Virus record (IMG/VR): IMGVR_UViG_3300023174_000078 | Coordinates: 1-64,000 of that record | Source: a virus | Length of the DNA: 64,000 nucleotides | Reading direction: 5' to 3' (one strand) | Shown here: positions 49,217-57,081 of the stretch, in pieces | How positions within the stretch are numbered: position 1 is the first letter of the stretch | Layout of the letters: each line of letters begins with the position of its first letter | Notes under the pieces: model-generated | Databases searched by the model: none | What the model saw: the letters and a program-made list of their open reading frames with translations, nothing else | Told to the model about the DNA's origin: nothing | Translations under genes and position numbers: made by a program

Positions 49217-49573
49217 TTAACTGTCAAAGCACTCCTTGTATGCTTGTTCTTGTGTGAATTTGTTCTCATATATAAGCTTCCACATACGAGTCATTTTTTT
49301 TAGCGCAAGCTCTGGATTGTGAATTTCGCTATGACAGTTGTGGCATACAAGTACGCATCTCCGCATTTCTTCCTCCGCCCCCGGGACAGACATCCGGAGT
49401 AAATTACTCCCATTCAGGTTGGCTCCTTTTTCGTGCAGATGATGAAATGCTAATGCTGATAAATTCTTTTTGTAACCACAGACTGCGCATTGGCCACCCG
49501 CTTTGATGATCATGCTATACTTGCGCGTAAGGCGCATAACCCTGTTCCTTTTAGCTGACGAAGGTTTAGGCAT
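49217..49573 (-). CDS. HNH endonuclease
   Basis: 118 residues from the minus-strand ATG at 49573; the frame is open to 49606. CAVCGYKKNLSALAFHHLHEKG and later RRCVLVCHNCHSEIH form an HNH fold with the zinc-binding CxxC pairs, the catalytic His pair and the final His. Free-standing mobile-type nuclease, in the opposite orientation to its surroundings and next to tRNA genes. Confidence 0.85.
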   Translation of the reverse strand: MPKPSSAKRNRVMRLTRKYSMIIKAGGQCAVCGYKKNLSALAFHHLHEKGANLNGSNLLRMSVPGAEEEMRRCVLVCHNCHSEIHNPELALKKMTRMWKLIYENKFTQEQAYKECFDS

Positions 49574-49681
49574 CGCATACTGTACGACAAGCGCAGCTAG
49601 CAGCAAGCAGACTTCACACGCGAAATTTATTGAATAAGTCCTTGCGCTTTGTGGCGTGCCGCCTATTGAATAACAAATTAA

Positions 49682-49757
49682 GCACTCGTAGCTCAGTGGA
49701 TAGAGCAGCGGATTTCTAATCCGCTGGTCGTTGGTTCGATCCCAACCGAGTGTGCCA
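49682..49757 (+). tRNA. tRNA-Arg (anticodon TCT)
   Basis: Full cloverleaf: acceptor GCACTCG/CGAGTGT with one G-T pair, D-arm, anticodon stem GCGGA/TCCGC with loop TTTCTAA, T-arm TTGG-GTTCGAT-type, encoded CCA. It reads AGA. Confidence 0.95.
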
Positions 49758-49779
49758 GTTCTTTGATATTACCAATTTC

Positions 49780-49855
49780 GCGCCTGTAGCTCAATGGTTA
49801 GAGCGGAGGACTCATAATCCTTAGGTTCACGGTTCAAGTCCGTGCGGGCGCACCA
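49780..49855 (+). tRNA. tRNA with CAT anticodon (Met or Ile2)
   Basis: Acceptor GCGCCTG/CGGGCGC with a wobble pair, anticodon loop CTCATAA, T-loop TTCAAGT, encoded CCA. Elongator Met and lysidine-modified Ile2 cannot be told apart from sequence alone. Confidence 0.93.
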
Positions 49856-49883
49856 CTTTTTGCAGTACAACAAACTTTCATAA

Positions 49884-50108
49884 ATGAGCTTACAAGACGA
49901 TTACTTTGATTTGGATGCCCAATTGAAGGGCGAACAGAAGAGAAAACTGCGCAGGATATGGAAAACCCTTTGCGAGGCTGAATATACAGCCGAAGAAGCG
50001 TCCGAGTGCGTGCGTCTGATAAACGCTGCGCGCAGGTTACTTGCCGACAAGCCACCGCTATTCATGTCGCGTAAAATACGGGATAAGGCCAAAGGAGCTA
50101 AACCGTGA
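49884..50108 (+). CDS. Small hypothetical protein in tRNA cluster
   Basis: 74 residues, helical and basic (EQKRKLRRIWKTLCEAEYT). It occupies the gap between the CAT tRNA and the tRNA-like gene. Function unknown. Confidence 0.65.
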   Translation: MSLQDDYFDLDAQLKGEQKRKLRRIWKTLCEAEYTAEEASECVRLINAARRLLADKPPLFMSRKIRDKAKGAKP

Positions 50109-50179
50109 GCATTCACTGCTAGCTCGGCTATAACTAAACAACCCGTAATTCCTCGGTAAGGAAGTAATTATAATAATTT

Positions 50180-50350
50180 GAGCGTGTGGCGGAATTAGAC
50201 GCGGCCTCTGGAAGCCGAATCCTTTGATGCATCGGGGACCGGATGAAAAGTATAGCGTAAGGGGACTGACATCAGATTTTAAATCTGTAAGGCCCGATAA
50301 GCGATGAAAACACAAGCTAGCAATTGCAGGTTCCAATCCTGCCACGCTCA
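50180..50350 (+). tRNA. tRNA-like gene with large insertion and abnormal D-loop
   Basis: A perfect 7-bp acceptor stem joins GAGCGTG (50180-50186) and CACGCTC (50343-50349), the latter followed by A and then CCT instead of CCA. A Leu/Ser-like D-arm follows the 5' end (TG, GCG ... CGC) but its loop lacks the GG pair. A T-arm GCAGG-TTCCAAT-CCTGC precedes the 3' strand. The span is 171 bases against 85-90 expected. Candidate anticodon arms are CGGC-CTCTGGAA-GCCG (50202-50217) and CAGA-TTTTAAA-TCTG (50273-50287). GGCCT near 50203 could also pair with AGGCC at 50290. Could be a tRNA with an intron of about 80 bases, a decayed tRNA or a tRNA mimic. Confidence 0.6.
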
Positions 50351-50375
50351 CCTCTTTATTAAGCAATAACCAAAC

Positions 50376-50561
50376 ATGAAAATAAAGATAAAAAGATCAC
50401 ACCCGCATTATGCGGCAAAGGTGGTACGCCACCGTGGACCAGGTAACGGATTCAAAATTAAATACCGCGACGGTTCCCTTTCCCCGGAAACATACGCAAT
50501 GCGCGCTGGTGCGCAAAACATGATAAATGGAACCTTCGGAAGTGTAGGTGGAATCTCTTAA
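50376..50561 (+). CDS. Small basic hypothetical protein
   Basis: 61 residues, very basic (MKIKIKRSHPHYAAKVVRHR), likely to bind nucleic acid. Lies just after the tRNA-like gene. No family recognised. Confidence 0.62.
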   Translation: MKIKIKRSHPHYAAKVVRHRGPGNGFKIKYRDGSLSPETYAMRAGAQNMINGTFGSVGGIS

Positions 50562-50573
50562 CAAAATAAAACT

Positions 50574-50783
50574 ATGGCATCACAAAAATCACTAGTACTT
50601 GCCGTCGTCGCTGTACGCGACAAACTTGAACTGCTACGCAAGCGGATATTAGAATACGAAGACTATCTGCGAAAAGCTGACGCCAGCGAAGAAAGCAAAG
50701 AGTTCTGGACACACCAATTGAGTTACGTCAAAAATCTCATCCAAGAATACCGCGCAGCGGAAACTGACCTTCTAAATAGCTGA
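50574..50783 (+). CDS. Small helical hypothetical protein
   Basis: 69 residues, coiled-coil-like and charged throughout (VRDKLELLRKRILEYEDYL). Starts 12 bases after the previous stop and ends one base before the next start. Function unknown. Confidence 0.65.
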   Translation: MASQKSLVLAVVAVRDKLELLRKRILEYEDYLRKADASEESKEFWTHQLSYVKNLIQEYRAAETDLLNS

Positions 50784-50784
50784 T

Positions 50785-51054
50785 ATGACAAATAACGCAA
50801 AGCTAGCGATTGCGAGCACAATTGCGAATGTGCCTATATTGATAGCACTCGCTTTATCCCTTTCCCAGGAACCTACCCAGGAAGAAACTTTCGACCGCGT
50901 TTCAAAGTATGCGCTTGCATATGAAGAAGCCGTCGATAAAGAAGAGTACATGACTCGAATTTACGAAGATATCAAAAGTATTGATGAGAGCAGTCTACCA
51001 CCTGCGCTCAGGACTTTTGTGATTAACGTAAAGGTAAGTCAGTTCTGTAAATAA
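50785..51054 (+). CDS. Small protein with N-terminal membrane segment
   Basis: 89 residues. Residues about 5-27 (KLAIASTIANVPILIALALSL) form a membrane anchor or uncleaved signal, followed by an acidic helical domain probably outside the cytoplasm. Ends 5 bases before the Leu tRNA. Confidence 0.63.
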   Translation: MTNNAKLAIASTIANVPILIALALSLSQEPTQEETFDRVSKYALAYEEAVDKEEYMTRIYEDIKSIDESSLPPALRTFVINVKVSQFCK

Positions 51055-51059
51055 TAAAC

Positions 51060-51145
51060 GGCCCAGTGATGGAAAGGTAGACATAGCAGACTTAAAATCT
51101 GCTGCTTTAACAAGCGTGCCGGTTCGAATCCGGCCTGGGCTACCA
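51060..51145 (+). tRNA. tRNA-Leu (anticodon TAA)
   Basis: 86 bases. Acceptor GGCCCAG/CTGGGCT, anticodon stem GCAGA/TCTGC with loop CTTAAAA, a long variable arm, T-arm GCCGG-TTCGAAT-CCGGC, encoded CCA. Confidence 0.94.
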
Positions 51146-51194
51146 CCGAGGAATAACCGCACATGCGTGTTATTTCTTTAATTATCAAATAGTC

Positions 51195-51467
51195 ATGACC
51201 CAAGAAACCGATTCTAATACTAAGATACCTGAAATTGAGACAATCTTCAATCAATTGAATGCCATAGATTTCACTCTAGCGCAGCTGGCAATTGATCTCA
51301 AAGATCCTGACAAACGCCAAGAGATTGGCATCAGGCTTGTCGAAAATATTAACGAGGCATTCTCAAAGGGCCTCGAATTTGCTGATGTGAAAGTGAAAAG
51401 CAAAGCCGGTATGGCAACTGTTTCATTCAAATTCTCGGCATCCGCTTTAGCTAAAAAGAATACATAG
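51195..51467 (+). CDS. Small hypothetical protein
   Basis: 90 residues, helical N-terminal half and beta C-terminal half (DVKVKSKAGMATVSFKFSA). First of a run of short genes after the tRNAs. Function unknown. Confidence 0.65.
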   Translation: MTQETDSNTKIPEIETIFNQLNAIDFTLAQLAIDLKDPDKRQEIGIRLVENINEAFSKGLEFADVKVKSKAGMATVSFKFSASALAKKNT

Positions 51468-51470
51468 TGT

Positions 51471-51680
51471 ATGCGTTACTTCTGTTTACCTCGTGAGATC
51501 GTAGAAGCTATTCAAAATTTCGCGCCTGTTAAAGAAGTGTATCGCCCAGTTACATTCGTATTGAAAGACGGATCTATACGTGCCGACGTAACTGTAATAA
51601 ATTGTGAATTCTGCGCAATGGACGAGTCAAGGCACAAATATTTTGAACCTAGTGAAATTGTTTTAGCTGTTGAAAATTGA
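51471..51680 (+). CDS. Small hypothetical protein
   Basis: 69 residues, mostly beta, no motif. Starts 3 bases after the previous stop, so the two are coupled. The 116 bases that follow it hold no clear structure. Confidence 0.63.
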   Translation: MRYFCLPREIVEAIQNFAPVKEVYRPVTFVLKDGSIRADVTVINCEFCAMDESRHKYFEPSEIVLAVEN

Positions 51681-51796
51681 AAATTTATTTTTTCCACTTG
51701 CTTACTTTATAAATCTCGCCATCATTAAAAATCAATCCTGGATGAATTCAGTTACGATTCCAGCACGATCTAAACCCAAAAAACACACAACTAGAT

Positions 51797-52054
51797 ATGA
51801 AAAGAAAGACATTGCCTGAAATTATCAAGGGACTTGAGCCGCTTGAAGCCAACATTAAAAGAGTGCGCACAAAGGCCCGCAAAAGCCTCTGGGATGAATT
51901 CTTCGGATCGCTTGTTAGCGGCGACTCCTTTGAGATCGAGGCGCTGGAAGTTAACACAGTCAAAGCGCATGCAGAAAAGCATGGTTTTGAATTGCGGCAC
52001 AAGAAAACTGAAGGCGATAAAGTTATCGCTCAAGTGCTTACAGCTGACGCTTAA
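51797..52054 (+). CDS. Small basic hypothetical protein
   Basis: 85 residues; basic helical start (LEANIKRVRTKARKSLW) and a mixed C-terminal domain. May bind nucleic acid. Closed by the terminator at 52074. Confidence 0.65.
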   Translation: MKRKTLPEIIKGLEPLEANIKRVRTKARKSLWDEFFGSLVSGDSFEIEALEVNTVKAHAEKHGFELRHKKTEGDKVIAQVLTADA

Positions 52055-52073
52055 ACATTAGTCAGTACGTCCG

Positions 52074-52104
52074 GGGCTACCACTTAATTGTGGTAGCCCT
52101 TTTT
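52074..52104 (+). terminator. Rho-independent terminator
   Basis: GGGCTACCAC (52074-52083) pairs perfectly with GTGGTAGCCC (52090-52099) around TTAATT, followed by TTTTT. Confidence 0.93.
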
Positions 52105-52130
52105 ATTTATGTATCAAATCTCAAACAAAC

Positions 52131-52703
52131 ATGACAACAGACGAAATTAAAACTGAAATTGATAAAGCATTAGCCGGAGACAGAACGGTGATGCTTAAAG
52201 GCTACAAGAGTTCGGATGGTTCCGTAAAAGACTATGTAGTGCTCTTACTGCCTGATGATGGCTACAAAAATTTGGTAAAGCTCAGTCAGGAAAAGCTGAA
52301 TAGAGAACCTGAGTTTTTTATGAATGAACTTAGACCTGCTGACGCTGATATAGGTGAGTGGGCTACAGCAGTCACAGAGCAAATAGCTAGTTTTACCAAG
52401 AGTATGAGTGATGAAAAGCCTGCACGCGACATGCAGTTCAAGAACCCAACAGTTAAACAAGGTGGTATGCATTTCTACCAGAATGAGCTGGAAGCTGGAA
52501 ACACGAATACTGTTATTATTAAACATGTGCAGGTGCTCTCTACGACCAATCACACACCTGACAAGGAAGTGAAAGAACCTAAAGGGAACATTCCAAGGTA
52601 CAAGAATCTGATCCGGTCTAAATTACCAATCAGTCAGTACGTAGGGCAATTCAACCTATCCCCGGATAAGGTGGAGATCGTGAAATCCCTTTTCATGCCT
52701 TGA
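52131..52703 (+). CDS. Hypothetical protein
   Basis: 190 residues, mixed alpha/beta, no known motif. Two halves joined by a polar stretch near residue 105. It lies between a terminator and promoter copy 6, and no promoter of the repeated type precedes it. Confidence 0.7.
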   Translation: MTTDEIKTEIDKALAGDRTVMLKGYKSSDGSVKDYVVLLLPDDGYKNLVKLSQEKLNREPEFFMNELRPADADIGEWATAVTEQIASFTKSMSDEKPARDMQFKNPTVKQGGMHFYQNELEAGNTNTVIIKHVQVLSTTNHTPDKEVKEPKGNIPRYKNLIRSKLPISQYVGQFNLSPDKVEIVKSLFMP

Positions 52704-52719
52704 TATAGTAGCCCTGCGC

Positions 52720-52737
52720 GTGTTATATAAATTTGTA
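52720..52737 (+). promoter_or_regulatory. Repeated phage promoter element, copy 6
   Basis: Exact GTGTTATATAAATTTGTA. A perfect hairpin TAGCGC-agc-GCGCTA (52736-52750) begins within its last two bases. Drives the genes from 52757. Confidence 0.75.
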
Positions 52738-52756
52738 GCGCAGCGCGCTATTTATC

Positions 52757-53389
52757 ATGAAACTACAACATTATCATGCGAAAAGTTTACTGTCCTTAAC
52801 ACATGAAGGGCAGGCAACTGGAAATCGAATCTGTCAAATCCTGACAGATGTTGACGCTTTCAAAAGCGTTAAGAATATTAATTTGGCAAATCCAGCGGGG
52901 ATTGGCTATAGGGCAAACCACGAATCACTCTTGCTCCACAGCGCAATAGCTGCTGTGGATTACGCGGAGGAATCCGCGACGGAACTAATCCAAGTGACAT
53001 CCCGGCGAAAGATGCCCGTGACAGACGCGTATATAAATCTAGCACTTAAGGCCCAAGAGCTGGGTTCTCGTTTGTACCGTAACATGTGGGAGATCGCATT
53101 GTCGGACAGAGACAGAAAGGCAATGCGTCAGCTGGTAAACCGGATTGCGCAGATATCGGTCTGGGAAGACCTTCCAGCGCCAGTATGCGGCCTTTCATAT
53201 GATGAAGTAGTCAATGAGATGACTGGCGTGATTGCTTATAATCACGCATACGGTATAAGTTTTGTTGAGTACAAGAACGGTTTGGCTGCGACTGGGTGGA
53301 CTGTTTTGCGGCCCGCATTGGAAGAAATAGTTACCCTAGCCCGTTCTGAAATGGAATTGGCGTCGGCACTTTTAATGCCAACAACATGA
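52757..53389 (+). CDS. Hypothetical protein, probable early gene
   Basis: 210 residues, almost all helical. No motif. First gene after promoter copy 6; the start codon lies 7 bases behind the leader hairpin. Overlaps the next gene by 4 bases. Confidence 0.72.
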   Translation: MKLQHYHAKSLLSLTHEGQATGNRICQILTDVDAFKSVKNINLANPAGIGYRANHESLLLHSAIAAVDYAEESATELIQVTSRRKMPVTDAYINLALKAQELGSRLYRNMWEIALSDRDRKAMRQLVNRIAQISVWEDLPAPVCGLSYDEVVNEMTGVIAYNHAYGISFVEYKNGLAATGWTVLRPALEEIVTLARSEMELASALLMPTT

Positions 53390-53592
53390 GCCAAACAACG
53401 CAAGTTGCTAAACAAAAAACGGAGAAAGCATTACGTAAGGCCGTAGCGGGCAGTGTGTTATGCGCGGCTCTTGCGCATCCCGACAGGATGCATCCGGCTA
53501 TTGTAGGTAGCATTGTTAAACGCGTAGCAGGTCAACTGCTCGCGCAATTCGATATCAAACCCAAACGCAAACACAGCGCGCTTGTCCGGTGA
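53386..53592 (+). CDS. Small basic hypothetical protein
   Basis: 68 residues, basic, Ala-rich helices. Coupled to the previous gene through ATGA. Its stop codon lies in the loop of the terminator at 53578. Confidence 0.65.
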   Translation: MSQTTQVAKQKTEKALRKAVAGSVLCAALAHPDRMHPAIVGSIVKRVAGQLLAQFDIKPKRKHSALVR

Positions 53593-53614
53593 TTCCGGGC
53601 AAGCGCTTTTCTTT
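53578..53614 (+). terminator. Terminator overlapping a stop codon
   Basis: GCGCTTGTCCGG (53578-53589) pairs with CCGGGCAAGCGC (53595-53606), one G-T pair, loop TGATT, then TTTTCTTT. The preceding gene's TGA is in the loop. Confidence 0.85.
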
Positions 53615-53621
53615 AGCACAT

Positions 53622-54533
53622 ATGCTTCCTTCAAATCCATTCAATATGCTTTTGGACAAGTTCCAAAACAGTCAAGAGCAGGCCAATATTTTTATTGGTG
53701 TTTATTTAAATAAAACAGGGCACATACGCATTATGCGTGATAGTGCCGGTAAATTGATCTGGTACAAATCGGTAGCCATTCTGCACGCGGAGTTTCTCCG
53801 TTGTATGACGACCAATCCCCAAGAGTTTCAAGCCTGTGATTTCTACGCAATTAGTGGACCGCGTTATACTGGTGATAAGCTGCTGCTAAATTTGTATGAA
53901 ACTGCAAAAATAAAAGTAACTTCAACTATGCTGCTTATTTTTAATGCAGTTGAGTTGGACTTTCACAGAAAGGCAAGTGTGGGTATGTACATGCCTCTTC
54001 AGTTTAATTTAGATAACCTTTATGCTAAGGTTCAAAAAGATCCTAGCGTTTTATTCGAGGTCGCAGCCCGTGCCAAACATTTGATCTTTAACGAAAGCAA
54101 GCCGTGCGTTTCGTGCGGTATCCTCTGCCATGTCCCGGATATTACAGGGCATCCAGGTGTTTCCTCTTTAGCGCACAAAGAATTAATGCTTATCGAAGAG
54201 GAAAACAAGAATTTCTGTTTTGATTGCGGTAAAACTCTCATCGCGAACACAGCGAAATATAAGATGTTAAGCTGCAGTGACTTTAATAAAGTGAATACTG
54301 TTACAGCCTTGGTTGCTGATATTGAAAAGTTAAGTGCGTTTGATACGCCTTTTGATTTTGATAAAGCGCAAAATATCCTGCGCGAAATCATGCAGCATAC
54401 AAGCAAAAGCAGCATGCTTATTTTAGACGGCGACACCGTTATAAGACAGGAAAAACCAAAAAGTGATGTATTGATGAATATCAAGAATGCAGCTGTTACC
54501 AAGCCGTCTGAAATTCCACCCTATATGAATTAG
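53622..54533 (+). CDS. Zinc-ribbon protein
   Basis: 303 residues from ATG 53622; a GTG at 53589 is in frame but lies inside the terminator. A zinc ribbon is formed by PCVSCGILCH (about residue 165) and FCFDCGKTL (about 205). The rest is mixed and unrecognised. It could be a transcription-associated or nuclease-associated protein; nothing catalytic is visible. Confidence 0.73.
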   Translation: MLPSNPFNMLLDKFQNSQEQANIFIGVYLNKTGHIRIMRDSAGKLIWYKSVAILHAEFLRCMTTNPQEFQACDFYAISGPRYTGDKLLLNLYETAKIKVTSTMLLIFNAVELDFHRKASVGMYMPLQFNLDNLYAKVQKDPSVLFEVAARAKHLIFNESKPCVSCGILCHVPDITGHPGVSSLAHKELMLIEEENKNFCFDCGKTLIANTAKYKMLSCSDFNKVNTVTALVADIEKLSAFDTPFDFDKAQNILREIMQHTSKSSMLILDGDTVIRQEKPKSDVLMNIKNAAVTKPSEIPPYMN

Positions 54534-54534
54534 C

Positions 54535-54873
54535 ATGAGCACCATTACAACTGAACTCTTTAATTTTGGCGAAGAACTCGCGCCAAGTATCCAGCCTAAT
54601 AATACGACGTCGTTCCTACTGTCTGATGATGAATGTGCGTTTGTGCATGCGCTCAACCTGCAAAGTTCTTCGCTTAAAACAATGTTAATCAGCATTGTGT
54701 CTGCTGCAGAGGAGCAAATGGAACAACAGACTAAAGTTCTAGGTGCACTCAGAGATCAATTCATAACTGCACTAGCTAAAAAGCATAACATTGTTATTCA
54801 GGAAGATGGAGATTTTGACATCGACCTCCCGAATAAACTTATGCTGTACAAGCCCAAGAAAGAAAAAGAGTAA
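54535..54873 (+). CDS. Hypothetical protein
   Basis: 112 residues, helical, with an acidic middle and Lys-rich end. Starts one base after the previous stop. Function unknown. Confidence 0.68.
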   Translation: MSTITTELFNFGEELAPSIQPNNTTSFLLSDDECAFVHALNLQSSSLKTMLISIVSAAEEQMEQQTKVLGALRDQFITALAKKHNIVIQEDGDFDIDLPNKLMLYKPKKEKE

Positions 54874-54918
54874 GCGCTTTTAAAGTATATTGAGAAATGC
54901 TTGTGCCTAGTTAATTAA

Positions 54919-54963
54919 AGATCGCGGGAGGCGATCTGAATTCTCAAACCTCCCAACCTTTTT
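54919..54963 (+). promoter_or_regulatory. Pseudoknot-capable leader before zinc-finger gene
   Basis: AGATCG (54919-54924) pairs with CGATCT (54932-54937); the loop between them contains GGGAGG (54926-54931), which can pair with CCTCCC (54949-54954) further on. The start ATG is at 54964. This is the topology of an H-type pseudoknot. Confidence 0.5.
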
Positions 54964-55227
54964 ATGATCGAGAAAACTAGCAGTAGAATTCAGTGCAAAG
55001 CTTGCGACTGGACTGGATTAATGAAAGACCTGCTTTCTGCAGGCAATCCTTTTAATGTTGAAGAAACCATATTCGGTTGCCCGGAGTGTAATCAATGTAC
55101 AGCGGGATTTGATAATTTATGCTGTCTGCATGACTGCAAAGAATTAGCGGTTTGTGGTTTCCCCACAACCACTAATGGATATTTATTTACTTGTCACGAG
55201 CATTACAGAGGATATAAGGACACTTAG
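54964..55227 (+). CDS. Small zinc-finger protein
   Basis: 87 residues with CKACDWTG (about residue 11), CPECNQC (about 41), CCLHDC (about 54) and a final CHEHY. Two zinc sites are likely. No catalytic residues. Its leader may control translation. Confidence 0.7.
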   Translation: MIEKTSSRIQCKACDWTGLMKDLLSAGNPFNVEETIFGCPECNQCTAGFDNLCCLHDCKELAVCGFPTTTNGYLFTCHEHYRGYKDT

Positions 55228-55244
55228 ACTATAAAAACACGACT

Positions 55245-56063
55245 ATGATCACAACACAAGAAACAAAGATTGATTGGAGCAAGCCAGTTCAAACCAAAGA
55301 AACACCGCCGCGTAAGGTGCGTATCTTAACGACTGAAGCGCTTGGTTACTATCCCGTTGTCGGTAATATTGAAGGTGATGATACGTATCGCACTTTTACG
55401 ATTGACGGCAGTTACCGTGGCGGAATAATAGATGAATTTGACCTCGAAAACACCCCAACATGGAAACTCCCAGAACCACCACCAAACCAGCAATGGCATC
55501 GAGTGGACGGTTGGATCGAAGAGATGCTTCCGGCTGGGTGTAGGCCGTTGCTTAGAGGCGAGGCTATGGTGGATGGTGATGAGTACGGGGACGCCTACAA
55601 GCTACCCGATGGATCGCCACCACATCGTTGGTCTACCTTCCCAGGCCTACGATCAACTACCACGCATATGCGCACCAAACGCCCTCTTCCGCAGCCCGTT
55701 GATCCCTGGGCTGCTGAAAAAGCTGCTTTTGCGGCTGGGGAGACGATTCAGCATAAGCCAATATTACATCCAGATGTAGCTTGGAAGAATACTTCTGTCC
55801 CCATTTGGGCCGATGATAGCATTTACCGAATCAAACCAAAGCCCATCCGCGTTCCCCTTGGGCCGGAGGATGTTCCACCTGGAACGGTGATTCGGCTTCA
55901 AGAAGGAAACTGGAAAATTATTATTGGAGTTACATCCGAAGGCGTTCACACGCTTGAACATGGACTAATCGAATATGGTTTGCTTAATAATAACACCTGG
56001 CAAATCAAACGCCCCACCGACACAGAGTGGCAACCCTGCTACAAGGAGGTCGAACAGCCATGA
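55245..56063 (+). CDS. Hypothetical protein with beta-rich repeats
   Basis: 272 residues with many Pro and Trp. Similar short units, such as RVLTTEALGYYPVVG-like, PPNQQWHRVDGW and PVWAD-DSIYRIKP-like pieces, suggest repeated small beta modules of the kind found in conserved phage proteins of unknown function. Overlaps the next start by 4 bases. A good ribosome site for that next gene, AAGGAGG, lies near its end. Confidence 0.7.
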   Translation: MITTQETKIDWSKPVQTKETPPRKVRILTTEALGYYPVVGNIEGDDTYRTFTIDGSYRGGIIDEFDLENTPTWKLPEPPPNQQWHRVDGWIEEMLPAGCRPLLRGEAMVDGDEYGDAYKLPDGSPPHRWSTFPGLRSTTTHMRTKRPLPQPVDPWAAEKAAFAAGETIQHKPILHPDVAWKNTSVPIWADDSIYRIKPKPIRVPLGPEDVPPGTVIRLQEGNWKIIIGVTSEGVHTLEHGLIEYGLLNNNTWQIKRPTDTEWQPCYKEVEQP

Positions 56064-56293
56064 CAATAGCAGAACTATGTAAACAGTTGGGAGACATTGC
56101 GGCAGAAAATCCGAGAGGTATGGATGCCGAAGTTGTTATTTGGTTACGTTCGCGTAAAGCAATAGAACATTTAGCTATTCTAAATATATCGCACGCCGAA
56201 GTGGGGTACAGGCAGAGTTTGGGTGGTTCGATTGCCTGCATATGTGCATCTCTAGATGTCCCGCAAGAACCGCCAACGACCCCCAAACAATAA
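56060..56293 (+). CDS. Small hypothetical protein
   Basis: 77 residues from ATG 56060, preceded by AAGGAGG. Short alpha/beta domain. Function unknown. Confidence 0.68.
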   Translation: MTIAELCKQLGDIAAENPRGMDAEVVIWLRSRKAIEHLAILNISHAEVGYRQSLGGSIACICASLDVPQEPPTTPKQ

Positions 56294-56296
56294 TAT

Positions 56297-56734
56297 ATGA
56301 GTGGCACACCAAGAACAGATGCGGCAGTTCAGGCTTACTATGATACAGGGCAATCCTTCTCCGTGGTAGAGCCGGAACTAGCTCGGCAACTTGAGCGCGA
56401 GCTCAACGAAGCCAACGCCGACAGGCTGCGGTTGCGGGCCGTCCTTCAATCAATAGACCTATCGCCTTGTGACGGAGGATCGTGTCAGGTTGCGACAGAT
56501 GCTGATGATTATATTCAGGCAGCGCTCGCAACCACATCCGCACCCGCGCCAGTAGTCGCAAAAGCTGATGCGGATGCGTTGGCTGAGGAGCTTTACGAAT
56601 CAATGGCCCTGAATATCAATGTATTTTCAGATGCCGATACGGAGACGTGTAGCTATTACTCTGAGCACAAAAAGGTTATAAAAGACGCAAAAGCAGCACT
56701 TGAAACCTACCACGCCAAATACCCAAAGTCGTGA
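56297..56734 (+). CDS. Hypothetical protein of modular phage family
   Basis: 145 residues. Starts SGTPRTDAAVQAYYDTGQ, then VVEPELARQLERELNEANADRLRL, a start seen in many small phage accessory proteins. Coiled coil in the middle. Function unknown. Coupled to the next gene by a GTGA overlap. Confidence 0.68.
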   Translation: MSGTPRTDAAVQAYYDTGQSFSVVEPELARQLERELNEANADRLRLRAVLQSIDLSPCDGGSCQVATDADDYIQAALATTSAPAPVVAKADADALAEELYESMALNINVFSDADTETCSYYSEHKKVIKDAKAALETYHAKYPKS

Positions 56735-57081
56735 CAACTGAAGAACATCTAGCTAAAATTAAGTCCAAATGCCGGGAGATACTGGAGCTATCAAAAGCCC
56801 GTACTCCCGGTGAGTGGAAGATCAATAAGAGTGTCAAGGGTACATTCGTTAGGCGCGCTGATCCATACAAAGTGGGTGAGCCAAATGACGTATGTAGAAT
56901 TTGGAATTGCTCAAGAAGTGAAGGTAACGCAGCATACATAGCTGCATCTGCAGAAGTATTAGAAGCTAGTTGTCGGTCCACTATTGCGGCCATTGAGGGG
57001 CTGCAGTACATGACTCCTGGTATGAGTCAGACAGAGACTATCAAACAAATTATGGCCGCATGGCCCGAGGAATTACTATGA
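56731..57081 (+). CDS. Ea22-like accessory protein (GTG start)
   Basis: 116 residues. SKARTPGEWKI near residue 20 and NAAYIAASAEVL near 70 give the pattern of Ea22/ead-type accessory proteins of phages. No activity known for the family. Confidence 0.62.
   Translation: MTTEEHLAKIKSKCREILELSKARTPGEWKINKSVKGTFVRRADPYKVGEPNDVCRIWNCSRSEGNAAYIAASAEVLEASCRSTIAAIEGLQYMTPGMSQTETIKQIMAAWPEELL

Noticed and set aside
49134-49220. 28-codon open frame after the gene at 48902
   Set aside because: It runs through the perfect 11-bp terminator stem and encodes nothing recognisable.
50273-50287. Firm call of an ochre suppressor tRNA from the TTTTAAA loop
   Set aside because: The stem is only 4 bp with a T-T mismatch below, and the arm is far from its normal position, so the anticodon cannot be assigned.
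50180-50350. Group I intron or tmRNA for the tRNA-like gene
   Set aside because: The extra 80 bases are too few for a group I core and I see no P7/G-binding-like pairing; the 5' end lacks the tmRNA GGATTCGAC-type sequence and there is no tag reading frame ending in Ala-Ala-stop.
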